From assembly GCF_037055355.1 (NCBI RefSeq), contig NZ_CP146350.1:7587001-7651000 (forward strand): 64,000 nt of DNA. Direction: 5' to 3'. Both the position numbers and the translations under genes were made by a program. Source of the DNA: Streptomyces sp. DG1A-41. GTDB taxonomy: Bacteria; Actinomycetota; Actinomycetes; Streptomycetales; Streptomycetaceae. Shown here piece by piece: positions 36,172 through 46,400 of the stretch (position 1 is the first letter of the stretch; every line of letters begins with the position of its first letter). The notes under the pieces are model-generated. The model did no database searches, was not told the origin of the DNA, and saw only the letters and a list, made by a program, of their open reading frames with translations.

Positions 36172-38793
36172 ATGTCCCTCGACACCCGCACCCCGGGCGC
36201 CGCGCCGCCCGGCCGAAGAAGAGCACACCTCACCAGAGCACTGCTGGCCTGCGCGGCCCTCGTAGGCACCGCACTCGCCGTGCCCCAGCCGGCAGCCGCC
36301 GCCACCCAGACCTTCACCGTCGACCTCGGCACGACCACGGGAACCGTCCTGCGCGGCTCCAACGGCGCGCTCTACGGACAGAGCGACGACGGCGTCCCCA
36401 GCGACAACCTGCTGGCGCCCCTGAAGCTCACCACCGGATCGCAGAAGCCCCCGAACGGTGCCCAGCACCCCAACGGGGACATCCTGGACGTGGCCCCGTC
36501 GTTCTTCCGCAACGGCGGCGGCACGATGTACACCAACATCCAGGACATGTACTCGGACTGGCCGTACCAGAACCTCGGCCTCAGCGACTACCTCACCAAG
36601 GTCGACAGCGCCGTCAACGCGATCAAGGGGACCTCGTACGCCGACAAGGTCGTCTTCGTCCCCTTCAACGAGCCTGACGGCATCTGGTACACCGGCATCA
36701 GGAGCAGCGATGCCACGACTTACCAGGCGGCCCTGAACAAGTTCAACTCCGACTGGAGCACCGTCTACGACCGGATCCGGAGCATCATCCCCGACGCGAA
36801 GATAGGCGGGCCCAACACCGCCAACTGGAACAGCAAGTTCTTCGGCGACTTCCTGACCTACGCCAAGTCCAAGAACCAGCTGCCGGACGTGTTCACCTGG
36901 CACGAGCTCGGCCCGGGCTCCCTCGCCTCGTACCGCGGCCACTACGCCACGTACCGCTCCCTGGAGAGCGCCCGCGGCATCAGCCCCATCACGGTCAACA
37001 TCGACGAGTACGCCAACCGGCGCGACCTGTCCGTGCCCGGCCAGATGGTGCAGTGGGCCGCGATGTTCGAGGACACCAAGGTCTACGCCCAGCAGCCCTA
37101 CTGGGACGCGGCCGGCAACATGGACGGCAACACGGCCCTCACCAACAGCCCCAACGGCACGTGGTGGTTCTGGCGCTGGTACGCCGGAATGACCGGGCAG
37201 ACCGTCAAGGCGACCCCGCCGCAGCCCAACGTCCAGGACACCCTCCAGGGCATGGCCTCGCTGGACACCGGCCGCAAGCAGGCCCAGGTCGTCCTCGGCG
37301 GATCCGCCACCGACACCGACGTGGTGATCAACAACATCCCGAGCACCACCTTCGGCAGCAAGGTCGAGGTCACCGTGCAGGCCCTGGACTGGTCCGGCTA
37401 CGACGGCGTGTCCGCGCCGCCGCAGACCATCTCCCGCGCCGCCTTCACCCCCTCCAGCGGGTCCATCACCGTTCCGCTGACCGGCCTGAACCGCATGTCG
37501 GCCTACCGCATCACGGTCACCCCGAACGGCGGTGGCACCGCCGCCACGCCCACCGTGCCGCAGAGCACCTCGTACGAGGCCGAGAACGCCACCGTCACCA
37601 GCGGCACGATCAGCACCCAGGGCAACGGCGCCAACTACAACGAGGCGCAGAAGTACGCCGCCTCCGGCAACAAGGACGTCACCGCCCTCAACCAGGCGAC
37701 CAGCGAGGTCGACTTCGCCGTGAGCGTCCCGTCGTCCGGGACGTACAACCTCCGGATCTTCTACGGCAACCAGACCGGCACCCCGGCCCAGCAAGCGCTG
37801 CGGATCGACGGCGCCGACCCGAAGTTCGTCACCTACCCGTCCACCCTGAACTCCGGGTACCGGGGCACGGTCACCGTCCCGGTGACACTGAGCGCGGGCA
37901 GCCACACCATCTCCCTCGCCAAGTCCGACGCCACCCTGGGCACCGGCGTGGGTGACGTGACCCTCGACAAGATCGACCTGGCGGCCGCGCAGAGCAACCC
38001 GGAGACGCTGTACGAGGCCACGTTCGCCGACACCAGCGGCACTCCCGGCTGGTCGTACGCGGACGTGGGCGAGGCCGGGACCGGCGCCGTCGTCCTGGAC
38101 TCCGGCGACAGCACCACGTTCGACGCCTACGCGCCCACCAACGGCTACTACACCGTGAAGACCGACTACGCCTCCACGGGCGGAACGGCCGCCCTGGCCC
38201 TGAACGGCACCACCGTCGCCACCCTGGCCAACTCCAGCGGCGCGGCGGCCACCGCGAGCAACCGCCTCTACCTGGTGGCCGGCATCAACCGGATCAAGGT
38301 CAGCCCGAACAGCGGCGCCACGGTCACCCTGCGGGACCTGAAGGTGGCCGGCTCGGGTGACACCACCGGCGTCACCAAGATCGAGGCCGAGAGCGGCACC
38401 CTGGCCGGCGCGGCCAGGATCCAGTCGAACGTGTGGAGCTCCGGCGGCAAGAACGTCGGCTACATCGGCAACGGCAGCGCCAACACGCTGACCTTCGGCA
38501 ACATCAGCGCCCCGGCCGCGGGCCGGTACGCGGTGGTGATCCACTACGCAAACAACGACCGGTCGGGCACCGGCAGTTACAACACCAACGTCAAGTCCCG
38601 CACCGCCCAGCTGACGGTGAACGGCGGCACCCCGGCCACGTCGACCTTCCGCAACACCTACGGCTGGAGCGACTTCTGGTCGCTGGGCACCACCGTCGAC
38701 CTCAACGCCGGAACCAACACCCTGAAGATCTCCAACTCATCCGCCTACGCACCCGACATCGACTACATCGAGGTCGCCCGGGTGAACGGCTGA
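36172..38793 (+). CDS. Secreted clan GH-A glycoside hydrolase with CBM-like domains
   Basis: An 873-residue extracellular enzyme. A signal peptide with a long charged N-region (RRRAHLTRALLACAALVGTALA) precedes a TIM-barrel of ~350 residues. FVPFNEPDG supplies the likely acid/base Glu and VNIDEYANR the likely nucleophile Glu, as in GH39/GH30-like clan GH-A enzymes. A small beta domain (~390-455) follows. Next come a CBM6/35-like beta-sandwich (YEAENATVTSGTISTQGN, ~463-605), a further beta domain and a second CBM35-like domain (IEAESGTLAGAARIQ to the end). The exact GH family and substrate are not clear. With a GH36 gene next door, galactose- or arabinose-containing plant polysaccharides are likely. 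Confidence 0.8.
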   Translation: MSLDTRTPGAAPPGRRRAHLTRALLACAALVGTALAVPQPAAAATQTFTVDLGTTTGTVLRGSNGALYGQSDDGVPSDNLLAPLKLTTGSQKPPNGAQHPNGDILDVAPSFFRNGGGTMYTNIQDMYSDWPYQNLGLSDYLTKVDSAVNAIKGTSYADKVVFVPFNEPDGIWYTGIRSSDATTYQAALNKFNSDWSTVYDRIRSIIPDAKIGGPNTANWNSKFFGDFLTYAKSKNQLPDVFTWHELGPGSLASYRGHYATYRSLESARGISPITVNIDEYANRRDLSVPGQMVQWAAMFEDTKVYAQQPYWDAAGNMDGNTALTNSPNGTWWFWRWYAGMTGQTVKATPPQPNVQDTLQGMASLDTGRKQAQVVLGGSATDTDVVINNIPSTTFGSKVEVTVQALDWSGYDGVSAPPQTISRAAFTPSSGSITVPLTGLNRMSAYRITVTPNGGGTAATPTVPQSTSYEAENATVTSGTISTQGNGANYNEAQKYAASGNKDVTALNQATSEVDFAVSVPSSGTYNLRIFYGNQTGTPAQQALRIDGADPKFVTYPSTLNSGYRGTVTVPVTLSAGSHTISLAKSDATLGTGVGDVTLDKIDLAAAQSNPETLYEATFADTSGTPGWSYADVGEAGTGAVVLDSGDSTTFDAYAPTNGYYTVKTDYASTGGTAALALNGTTVATLANSSGAAATASNRLYLVAGINRIKVSPNSGATVTLRDLKVAGSGDTTGVTKIEAESGTLAGAARIQSNVWSSGGKNVGYIGNGSANTLTFGNISAPAAGRYAVVIHYANNDRSGTGSYNTNVKSRTAQLTVNGGTPATSTFRNTYGWSDFWSLGTTVDLNAGTNTLKISNSSAYAPDIDYIEVARVNG

Positions 38794-38886
38794 CCCTTGG
38801 GGCCGCCGCCGAACCCGGCGGCGGCCCTCTTTCCCCGCATGCCGCCGCCCGTCCCCGCCCCGACCGCCCCAGCCCGAAAGGCCGCC

Positions 38887-41019
38887 ATGCCGAACATCGC
38901 CCACGATCCCGAGCACCGCCTGTGGGTCCTGTCCGGACCCGGCTCCAGCTACGTCCTCCACCTCGACGACGACCACCGACTGCGCGGTCTGCACTGGGGC
39001 CCCCGACTCACCCTCGAACAGGCCCTCTCCCTCCTGGACCGCCCCCAGCCCGGCCGCCGGTCGTTCGAGGACCCCGCCGACGGCACCCTCGACCTCGACA
39101 CCGCGGGAGCCATGCGCTACGCCCACGCGGGCGTCCAGGTCCGCTTCCCGGACGGGGTGCGCGACCTCGAAACGCACCCGGCAGGCGAGAAGGTGCTGCA
39201 CCACGAGGACGGCACGGAACTGGTCCTGCGGTTCGCCGACCGGCACTACCCGCTCACCCTCGAGGCCCACTACCGCCTCCGCACCGGCACCGACGTCATC
39301 GAACGCCACCTGGTCCTGCGTCATACTGGGGCACCTGCCGACGACACGATCACGATCGTCCGCGCCGACTCCGCCACCTGGGTGCTGCCCAGGCTGGGCG
39401 AGTACCGTCTGAGCCAGGTGCGAGGCCAGTGGTGCGCCGAGACGCGTCTGAACAGGACGTCGCTGCCCTACGGCGAGACCGTCCTCACCAGCCGCCGGGG
39501 CACCACCGGACACCAGACCAACCCGTGGGCCATGATCGACGACGGTGGCGCCGACGAGGTGCACGGGGCCGTCTGGTCGTGCGCCCTAGCCTGGAGCGGC
39601 AGCTGGCGGCTCACCGCCCAGCGGCTGCCCACGGAACGGGTCACCCTGTCCGCGGGGTTCGGCCACGACCCGGTCACCTGGGAACTGGCGCCGGGTGAGG
39701 AACTAACCACCCCCGTCTGTGCCGGGGCGTACACCGAGGGCGGCTTCGGAGCCGCCAGCCGCCTGTGGCACCGGCACGTACTGGACCACGTACTGCCGCA
39801 CCCTGAGGAAGTGCGGCCGGTGCTCTACAACTCCTGGGAGGCCACCGAGTTCGACATCGACGTCACCCGGCAGATGGAACTGGCCGAGAAGGCCGCGGCA
39901 CTCGGCGCCGAGCTCTTCGTGATGGACGACGGCTGGTTCGGCGCCCGCACCCACGACGCCGCCGGACTCGGCGACTGGAGTCCCAACCCCGACCGCTTCC
40001 CCGACGGCCTCACCCCCCTCATCGACCGGGTGCACGACCTCGGCATGCGGTTCGGCCTGTGGGTAGAGCCCGAGATGGTCAACCCCGACAGCGACCTCTA
40101 CCGCGCCCATCCCGACTGGGTGCTGCACCACCCCCACCGCCGCCGCACCGAGCACCGCAACCAGCTGGTGCTCAACCTCGCCCGCCCCGACGTGGCCGCC
40201 TGGCTGCACGGCCGGCTGGACGAACTGGTGTCGAAGAACGCCGTCGACTTTCTCAAGTGGGACATGAACCGGCCCTTCACCGAGGCCGGATGGCCCGACG
40301 CCGGGGGCGATCCCGACCGGCTGTGGATCGATCACGTGCGCAACCTCTACGCCCTGCTCGACCGGCTGCGCGCCGACCACCCCGGGCTCCGCATCGAGAC
40401 GTGCAGCAGCGGGGGCGGCCGGCTCGACCTCGGCATCCTCGCCCGCACCGACCAGGTGTGGACCTCCGACAACACCGACGCGCTGGACCGCGTCGAGATC
40501 CAGCACGGCTTCTCACAGCTGTACCCGGCCCGGGTCATGGGTGCCTGGGTCACCGACAGCCCCAACCCCTACACCGGGCGCCGCGTGCCCCTCGACTTCC
40601 GCTTCCACGCCGCCATGAACGGCGTCCTGGGCATCGGCGGCGACCTGAACCGCTGGAGCGAGGCGGAGCTGGGCCGGGCAGCCGAACACGTCACCGCGTA
40701 CAAGCGCGTGCGGCACCTCGTGCAGCTCGGCGTGCAGCACCGGCTGCGGCCCCGCGACGGCGGGGAGCTGAACGCCGTGCAGTACGTGGCTCCCGACGGC
40801 AGGGAGATAGCCGTGATCGCCCTCAGAACGGCGCGGCACTTCGGCCACCACGACCCGGCCCTGCCGCTGCGTGCCCTCGAACCCGCGGCACGGTACCGGG
40901 ACACCGTCACCGGAGTCGTGCACCACGGTGCCATCCTCCTCACACACGGCCTGCATCTGGACCTCGCCGCCGACGACTACGCGTCCACATTGGTCCACCT
41001 GATACGGGAGCCCGCCTGA
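38887..41019 (+). CDS. Alpha-galactosidase, GH36
   Basis: A 710-residue cytoplasmic glycoside hydrolase. An N-terminal beta-supersandwich precedes the TIM-barrel with YNSWEATEFDI, FVMDDGWFG and GLWVEPEMV. The nucleophile Asp is in FLKWDMNRP and the acid/base Asp in TSDNTD; IETCSSGGGRLDLG lies between them. It removes terminal alpha-galactosyl residues from oligosaccharides. It has no signal peptide, so it would act on sugars brought in by the ABC importer. ATG 38887 with GAAAGG upstream is preferred to the in-frame 38797. It is about 90 bp downstream of the secreted hydrolase and probably cotranscribed. Confidence 0.95.
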   Translation: MPNIAHDPEHRLWVLSGPGSSYVLHLDDDHRLRGLHWGPRLTLEQALSLLDRPQPGRRSFEDPADGTLDLDTAGAMRYAHAGVQVRFPDGVRDLETHPAGEKVLHHEDGTELVLRFADRHYPLTLEAHYRLRTGTDVIERHLVLRHTGAPADDTITIVRADSATWVLPRLGEYRLSQVRGQWCAETRLNRTSLPYGETVLTSRRGTTGHQTNPWAMIDDGGADEVHGAVWSCALAWSGSWRLTAQRLPTERVTLSAGFGHDPVTWELAPGEELTTPVCAGAYTEGGFGAASRLWHRHVLDHVLPHPEEVRPVLYNSWEATEFDIDVTRQMELAEKAAALGAELFVMDDGWFGARTHDAAGLGDWSPNPDRFPDGLTPLIDRVHDLGMRFGLWVEPEMVNPDSDLYRAHPDWVLHHPHRRRTEHRNQLVLNLARPDVAAWLHGRLDELVSKNAVDFLKWDMNRPFTEAGWPDAGGDPDRLWIDHVRNLYALLDRLRADHPGLRIETCSSGGGRLDLGILARTDQVWTSDNTDALDRVEIQHGFSQLYPARVMGAWVTDSPNPYTGRRVPLDFRFHAAMNGVLGIGGDLNRWSEAELGRAAEHVTAYKRVRHLVQLGVQHRLRPRDGGELNAVQYVAPDGREIAVIALRTARHFGHHDPALPLRALEPAARYRDTVTGVVHHGAILLTHGLHLDLAADDYASTLVHLIREPA

Positions 41020-41209
41020 TGACGCGGCCGACAGGACGAAGCCGGGCCGTGCCGGAGGCGGGCAGGAAGGGGGCGCAGGTGATCGGTCACCGCTCCAGTG
41101 TGTGATGAACTCTCAGGTGAGCGGCCTGGTTCGAGGAGCATTTCGCCTCATCGACAGTCTGCGTCATCATGTCTGCCTGCGAGCCGATAACCGCGAGGTG
41201 AAAGACCGC

Positions 41210-43035
41210 ATGTTCACCACCCGCCCCACCCTCCAGGGCACCTTCGGCATGGTGTCCTCCACACACTGGCTCGCCTCGCAGTCGGCGATGGCCGTCCTGG
41301 AGGACGGCGGCAACGCCTACGACGCGGCCGTGGCGGGCGCGTTCGTGCTGCATGTCGTCGAGCCGCACCTCAACGGCCCGGCCGGCGAGGTGCCGATCCT
41401 GCTCGCCCGGCCGGCGGCGAGGTGCGGGTGCTGTGCGGGCAGGGCGTCGCACCGGCCGGGGCGACGGTCGCCCACTACCGGGGCCTCGGCCTGGACCTCG
41501 TCCCCGGCACCGGCCCGCTCGCCGCCGCCGTGCCGGGGGCGTTCGACGCCTGGATGGTGCTGCTGCGCGACCACGGCACCAAGTCCCTCGACGAGGTCCT
41601 GAAGTACGCCGTCGGGTACGCCGAGCACGGGCACCCGCCCGTGGAGCGCGTCGGCGAGACCGCAGAGACCGTGCGCGAGCTGTTCGAGACGGAGTGGACT
41701 TCGTCGGCCGACGTCTACCTGCCCGGCGGGAAGGCCCCGCGCCCCGGCGAGCTCTTCACCAACCCCGCGCTCGCCGCCACCTGGAAGCGCCTGCTCGCCG
41801 AGACCGCCGGAGCGGGGGACCGGGAGGCACGGATCGAGGCCGCGCGGGAGGTGTGGCGCTGCGGCTTCATAGCCGAGGCCCTGGTCCGGCAGGCCGGGCG
41901 GCCCACCATGGACACCAGCGGCGAACGCCACACCGGTACCCTCACGGCCGCCGACCTCGCCGCCTGGTCCGCCGGCTACGAGACACCGGTGACGTACGAC
42001 TGGAACGGCTGGACGGTGTGCAAGCCGGGTCCCTGGAGCCAGGGCCCGGTCCTCCTCCAGCAGCTCGCCCTGCTCCCGCCCGAACTGCCCCGCCACGGCT
42101 CCGCCGACTACGTCCACCTGCTGGTCGAGAACTGCAAGCTCGCCATGGCCGACCGGGAGGCCTGGTACGGGGACGCCGCCGACGTGCCGCTCGACGACCT
42201 GCTGTCGGACGCGTACAACACGGCCCGCCGCGCTCTCGTCGGCGAGCAGGCCTCCCACGACCTGCGGCCCGGCAGCCCCGGCGGACGCACTCCGCGACTG
42301 TGCGCGCACGCGCGCGTGGCGGCCGCCGCCCAGGAGGGCTTCGACGCCCTGGGCGTCGGTGAACCGACCGTCGCCAAGAGCCCCACGTCCCCCGTGCCCG
42401 GCGAACCGGAGGTCACCGCCGACGGGGCCACCCGCGGCGACACCTGCCACCTCGACGTCGTCGACCGCTGGGGCAACATGGTCTCGGCCACGCCCAGCGG
42501 CGGCTGGCTCCAGTCCAACCCCGTCGTGCCCGAACTCGGCTTCCCGCTCGGCACCCGGCTCCAGATGGCCTGGCTGGAGGAGGGCCTGCCGAACTCCCTC
42601 ACCCCGGGGCGCCGCCCCCGCACCACGCTGACGCCCTCGATCGCCCTGCGCGAGGGCGTGCCCGTCATGGCGTTCGGCACCCCGGGCGGGGACCAGCAGG
42701 ACCAGTGGCAGCTGCACTTCCTCCTGGCGGTCGCGCTGCGCGCCCAGGTGCGCGGCGGCCTGGACCTCCAGGGCGCGATCGACGCCCCGAACTGGCACAA
42801 CGACAGCTTCCCCGGCTCCTTCTATCCGCGAGGCATGCGCCCCGGAAGCGTCACCGTGGAGTCCCGCACGGACCCGGCCGTCGTCGAGGAGCTGAGGCGG
42901 CGCGGCCACGAGGTGACCGTCGGCGGCCCCTGGTCGGAGGGCCGGCTCTGCGCGGTCGCCCGGGACCCGGAGACGGGCGTCCTGTCGGCGGCGGCGAACC
43001 CGCGCGGCATGCAGGGCTACGCGGTCGGGCGGTGA
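41210..43035 (+). pseudogene. Gamma-glutamyltransferase-family protein with a single-base frameshift
   Basis: The first frame gives TRPTLQGTFGMVSSTHWLASQS..EDGGNAYDAAVAGAFVLHVVEPHLNGPAGEVPILLARP. The other frame (from about 41422) continues GEVRVLCGQGVAPAGATVAHY. One C is missing near 41407-41416. The rest is intact: the putative autoprocessing Thr in RGDTCHLDVVDRWGNMV and the PGRRPRTTLTPSI and GTPGGDQQDQW blocks. It has no signal peptide, unlike ggt at 11972, so it is a cytoplasmic homologue of unknown substrate. The whole remaining frame is under good coding constraint, which argues for a sequencing error or a very recent mutation. Confidence 0.8.
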
Positions 43036-43151
43036 TCCCGCCGAGCCCCCGGCCGTGGATCCCGCGGGTGACACGTCGTTGTTCCCCGCGATGCCACCCG
43101 GAGTGCACCGGGCGGGTGGGGATTGTCAGTGGCGCGTGTTGTGATGGAGGG

Positions 43152-43997
43152 GTGATCGACAGCACCGAAACCATCGAAGAGTTTCTCGCACAGCACGCCT
43201 CCGACGTCGAGGAGGAGATCCGCAGGGCGGCCGCCGCCGAGATCATGCCGCGCTGGCGCCGGCTCGCCGCACACGAGGTGGACCAGAAGGCCGGCCCGCA
43301 CGACCTGGTCACGGACGCCGACCGCAAGGCCGAGCTGTACCTGACCGAGGCACTGGTCGCCCTGCTGCCCGGCTCGGTCGTGGTCGGCGAGGAGGCGGTC
43401 CACGCCAATCCCGCGTCCTACGAGGCCATACGCGGCGACGCCCCGGTCTGGATCGTCGACCCGGTCGACGGGACCCGGCAGTTCGTGCGCGGCGAACCGG
43501 GCTTCTGCACCCTGGTCGCGCTGGCCCAGGGCGGCACCCTGCTGGCGTCCTGGACGTACGTCCCAGCTCGCGACCGGCTCGCCACCGCCCAGCGGGGCAA
43601 GGGCGCCTACCTCGACGGGGAGCGGCTGTTCGCCGGCGTGCCCGAGCCCGGCCGGGATCTCCGCGTGGCCACGTCCCACCCGGACTACACGACGGACGAG
43701 CAGAAGCGCGCACTGCTCGGCCTGCGCACCGACGGTGTGGCACCGCGCTCGTGCGGCTCGGCCGGACTGGAGTACCTCGCCATCGCACGGGGCGAGTCGG
43801 ACGCCACGGCCTTCTCCTGGGAAGCCGCCTGGGATCACGCGGCCGGTCTGCTCCTGGTCGAGGAGGCGGGCGGCGCCCACCTGACCCTCGTGGGGGAGCC
43901 GTTCCGCATCACCGGCGGCAATGCCCTGCCCTTCACCGCCGCCCGCGACGCGGCCACGGCCCGCCGGGTGGCGGCACTGCTGGCGGGCGGAGCCTGA
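43152..43997 (+). CDS. Inositol monophosphatase-family phosphatase
   Basis: A 281-residue Mg-dependent, lithium-sensitive-type phosphatase. Motifs are DLVTDADRKAE, VVGEEAVH (Glu), WIVDPVDGTRQFVRGEPGF (the DPxDGT metal site) and the C-terminal WEAAWDHAAGLLLVEEAGG. Relatives act on inositol phosphate, histidinol phosphate or fructose-1,6-bisphosphate; the substrate cannot be decided here. The GTG start at 43152 has GGAGG very close (1-nt spacing), so the true start may be slightly different. Confidence 0.85.
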   Translation: MIDSTETIEEFLAQHASDVEEEIRRAAAAEIMPRWRRLAAHEVDQKAGPHDLVTDADRKAELYLTEALVALLPGSVVVGEEAVHANPASYEAIRGDAPVWIVDPVDGTRQFVRGEPGFCTLVALAQGGTLLASWTYVPARDRLATAQRGKGAYLDGERLFAGVPEPGRDLRVATSHPDYTTDEQKRALLGLRTDGVAPRSCGSAGLEYLAIARGESDATAFSWEAAWDHAAGLLLVEEAGGAHLTLVGEPFRITGGNALPFTAARDAATARRVAALLAGGA

Positions 43998-44138
43998 CCG
44001 TCACGGACGGTACACGACCTGTTGCTCAAGCTGCATTCCGGCCGTCCTTCCCGCGCGAATCCACCCGCAGCCGGTGACTGTCAGTCCCCGGGCCTATCCT
44101 GATCCACAGTGGCCGTCGGCTGACGAAGGGGTCCGAAG

Positions 44139-45554
44139 GTGCCGTTGCTCGATGCCGTCGTAGTGGGTGCGGGGCCGAACGGGCTGACCGCGGCCGTGGA
44201 GCTGGCCCGCCGCGGCTTCTCCGTCGCCGTGTTCGAGGCCCAGGGCACCGTGGGCGGCGGCGCCCGCACCGAGGAGCTCACCCTGCCCGGCTTCCGTCAC
44301 GACCCGTGCTCCGCGGCGCACCCGCTCGCCATCAACTCACCCGCGTTCCGCGCCCTGCCCCTCCAGCGCTACGGCCTGGAATGGCTGCACGCCGAGCTCC
44401 CCATGGCGCACCCCTTCCCGGACGGCTCGGCGGCCGTGCTGGCCCGGTCCGTGGGGGAGACGGCCGCCTCCTTCGGGCCGCGCGACGCCGGGGCGTACCG
44501 CAGGCTCGTCGAGCCCTTCCTGCCCAAGTGGGACGTGCTGGTCCGGGACTTCATGTCCCTGCCGCTCAGCGCGCTGCCCCGCGACCCGGTCACCCTCGCC
44601 CGCTTCGGCCTGGTGGGCCTGCCCCCGTCGACCTTGCTGATGCGCCGCTTCCGCGACGAACCGGCCAGGACACTGTTCGCCGGGCTCGTCGCGCATGTCA
44701 TGGCACCGCTCGGCGGCTTCGCCACCAGCGCCATCGGCCTGGTCTTCGCTCTCGCGGCACACGCCCGCGGCTGGCCCGTCGCCCGCGGCGGCTCCCAGGC
44801 CATCTCCGACGCCCTCGCCGCCTACCTGCGCGACCTCGGCGGCAGCGTCCACACCGACTACGAGGTCAAGCGCCTGGACGACCTGCCGCCGGCCCGCGCG
44901 TACGTCTTCGACACCTCACCCACCGCCCTGGCCCGCATCGCCGGCTTCGGCAGCCACTACGCTGACTACCGCTACGGACCGGGCGTCTTCAAGATCGACT
45001 ACGCGCTGGACGGCCCCGTGCCGTGGACCGCGAAGGAGGCCCGTGTCGCCGGCACGGTGCAGATCGGCGCGAACCGCGCGGAGATCGGCACGGCCCTGCG
45101 CGCGGCGTCCCGGGAGGGCCGGGCCCCCGACAAGCCGTTTCTGATCACGGTCCAGCCCAGCCTCGTCGACCCCACCCGGGCCCCGGCGGGCAAGCACGTC
45201 TTCTGGGCCTACGGGCACGTCCCGCACGGCTGGACCGGCGACCTCACCGACGCCGTCGAACGCCAACTGGAGCGGTTCGCCCCGGGGTTCCGCGACCGCG
45301 TCCTGGCCCGAGCCACCGCCGGCCCGCCCCGACTCGCCGCCCGCAACGCCAACTACATCGGCGGAGACATCGCCTCCGGCGCGGTCTCCGGCCTCCAGGT
45401 CCTGCTACGCCCCAAACCGACCCTGTTCCCGTACCACACCCCCCACCCGGCCGTCTTCATCTGCTCGTCGGCCACCCCGCCGGGCCCCGGCGTGCACGGC
45501 ATGTCCGGGCACAACGCGGCCAAGGCCGTCTGGAAGCGACTGAGGCAGACATGA
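44139..45554 (+). CDS. FAD-dependent oxidoreductase, phytoene-desaturase-like
   Basis: A 471-residue flavoprotein. The N-terminal Rossmann motif [27 protein letters not shown] and the following [17 protein letters not shown] are typical of the CrtI/phytoene dehydrogenase superfamily. The C-terminal block [16 protein letters not shown] closes the FAD site. No other carotenoid genes are nearby, so this is probably one of the NAD(P)/FAD oxidoreductases of unknown substrate common in actinobacteria. Its stop overlaps the macro-domain start (ATGA). Confidence 0.85.
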   Translation: MPLLDAVVVGAGPNGLTAAVELARRGFSVAVFEAQGTVGGGARTEELTLPGFRHDPCSAAHPLAINSPAFRALPLQRYGLEWLHAELPMAHPFPDGSAAVLARSVGETAASFGPRDAGAYRRLVEPFLPKWDVLVRDFMSLPLSALPRDPVTLARFGLVGLPPSTLLMRRFRDEPARTLFAGLVAHVMAPLGGFATSAIGLVFALAAHARGWPVARGGSQAISDALAAYLRDLGGSVHTDYEVKRLDDLPPARAYVFDTSPTALARIAGFGSHYADYRYGPGVFKIDYALDGPVPWTAKEARVAGTVQIGANRAEIGTALRAASREGRAPDKPFLITVQPSLVDPTRAPAGKHVFWAYGHVPHGWTGDLTDAVERQLERFAPGFRDRVLARATAGPPRLAARNANYIGGDIASGAVSGLQVLLRPKPTLFPYHTPHPAVFICSSATPPGPGVHGMSGHNAAKAVWKRLRQT

Positions 45555-46060
45555 CCACCATCGAACTGGTCCGGGGCGACATCACGCGCGAGAGCGTCGA
45601 CGCCATCGTCAACGCGGCCAACTCCTCGCTGCTGGGCGGGGGAGGGGTCGACGGAGCGATCCACCGGCGCGGCGGCCCCGCGATCCTGGACGAGTGCCGC
45701 AAGCTCCGCGCCTCGCGGTACGGCAAGGGTTTGCGCACCGGCCAGGCGGTCGCCACCACCGCGGGCGACCTGGACGCCCGGTGGGTGATCCACACCGTCG
45801 GGCCGCGTTTCAGCCAAGACGAGGACCGTTCGCACCTGCTGGCCTCCTGCTACCGGGAGTCGCTGCGGGTCGCCGGCGAACTCGGCGCCCGCACGGTCGC
45901 GTTCCCGGCCGTCTCCGCCGGCATCTACGGCTGGCCCCTCGAGGACGCCGCCCGGATCGCCGTGGAGACGGTGCGGGCGATGGAGACGGCGGTCGAAGAG
46001 GTCAGGTTCGTTCTCTTCGACGATCGGGCTTACGAGGCGTTCGCCGGGCGACTCCGCTGA
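45551..46060 (+). CDS. Macro-domain protein (O-acetyl-ADP-ribose deacetylase type)
   Basis: A 169-residue single macro domain of the YmdB/MacroD type that removes ADP-ribose or acetyl-ADP-ribose modifications. Motifs are [36 protein letters not shown] (adenine/ribose binding and catalytic loop) and [12 protein letters not shown] (phosphate loop). Its start codon overlaps the stop of the oxidoreductase gene, indicating coupling. The Sir2 enzyme that would generate O-acetyl-ADP-ribose is encoded at the far end of the window, not in this operon. A degraded second copy of its C-terminal part lies at 53453-53590. Confidence 0.93.
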   Translation: MTTIELVRGDITRESVDAIVNAANSSLLGGGGVDGAIHRRGGPAILDECRKLRASRYGKGLRTGQAVATTAGDLDARWVIHTVGPRFSQDEDRSHLLASCYRESLRVAGELGARTVAFPAVSAGIYGWPLEDAARIAVETVRAMETAVEEVRFVLFDDRAYEAFAGRLR

Positions 46061-46400
46061 AGGCGGCACGGCCGGCCGGTGTCGTGGTGGAGCGCGATGC
46101 CGTACCGCGCACACGCACCGCATAACCGGCGGCACGTCCGTGGCGCCGGGGAGGGCCGCAGGATCCCCGAGACACCGACGTGCGGCCGGTGGACCGATCG
46201 GGCTCGCCCTGCCACGTTCTCTCGCTCCGGATGCGTTCTCACCAGCCAGAGGTAGTGTTGTTCTGCCAGTCGCAAGAAGTGTCCCCTCGACCGCTTCGGC
46301 AGCGCGACCGTGGTGGCTCGTCGCCATAGGGCCATCGGGCTTCCGCCCCATGCCGGGCAGACCGGCACCCCGCTGCCGCCGGTTCCAGTGTGGTGCTCGT
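46061..46400. other. Spacer and likely promoter region of the PTS operon
   Basis: 340 bases without a supported gene. A GGCCGCA / TGCGGCC inverted repeat (around 46150-46185, 20-nt loop) is the only clear structure. The DeoR-type regulator that normally precedes fructose operons is absent here. It is found at the other end of the module. Confidence 0.45.

Noticed and set aside
44139..45554. Carotenoid biosynthesis cluster
   Set aside because: Only one CrtI-like flavoprotein is present, with no crtE, crtB or cyclase nearby.
45551..46060. DarTG-like or SirTM-like ADP-ribosylation system around the macro protein
   Set aside because: No DarT-like ADP-ribosyltransferase or lipoylation genes are adjacent, and the Sir2 gene is 17 kb away in a repair context.
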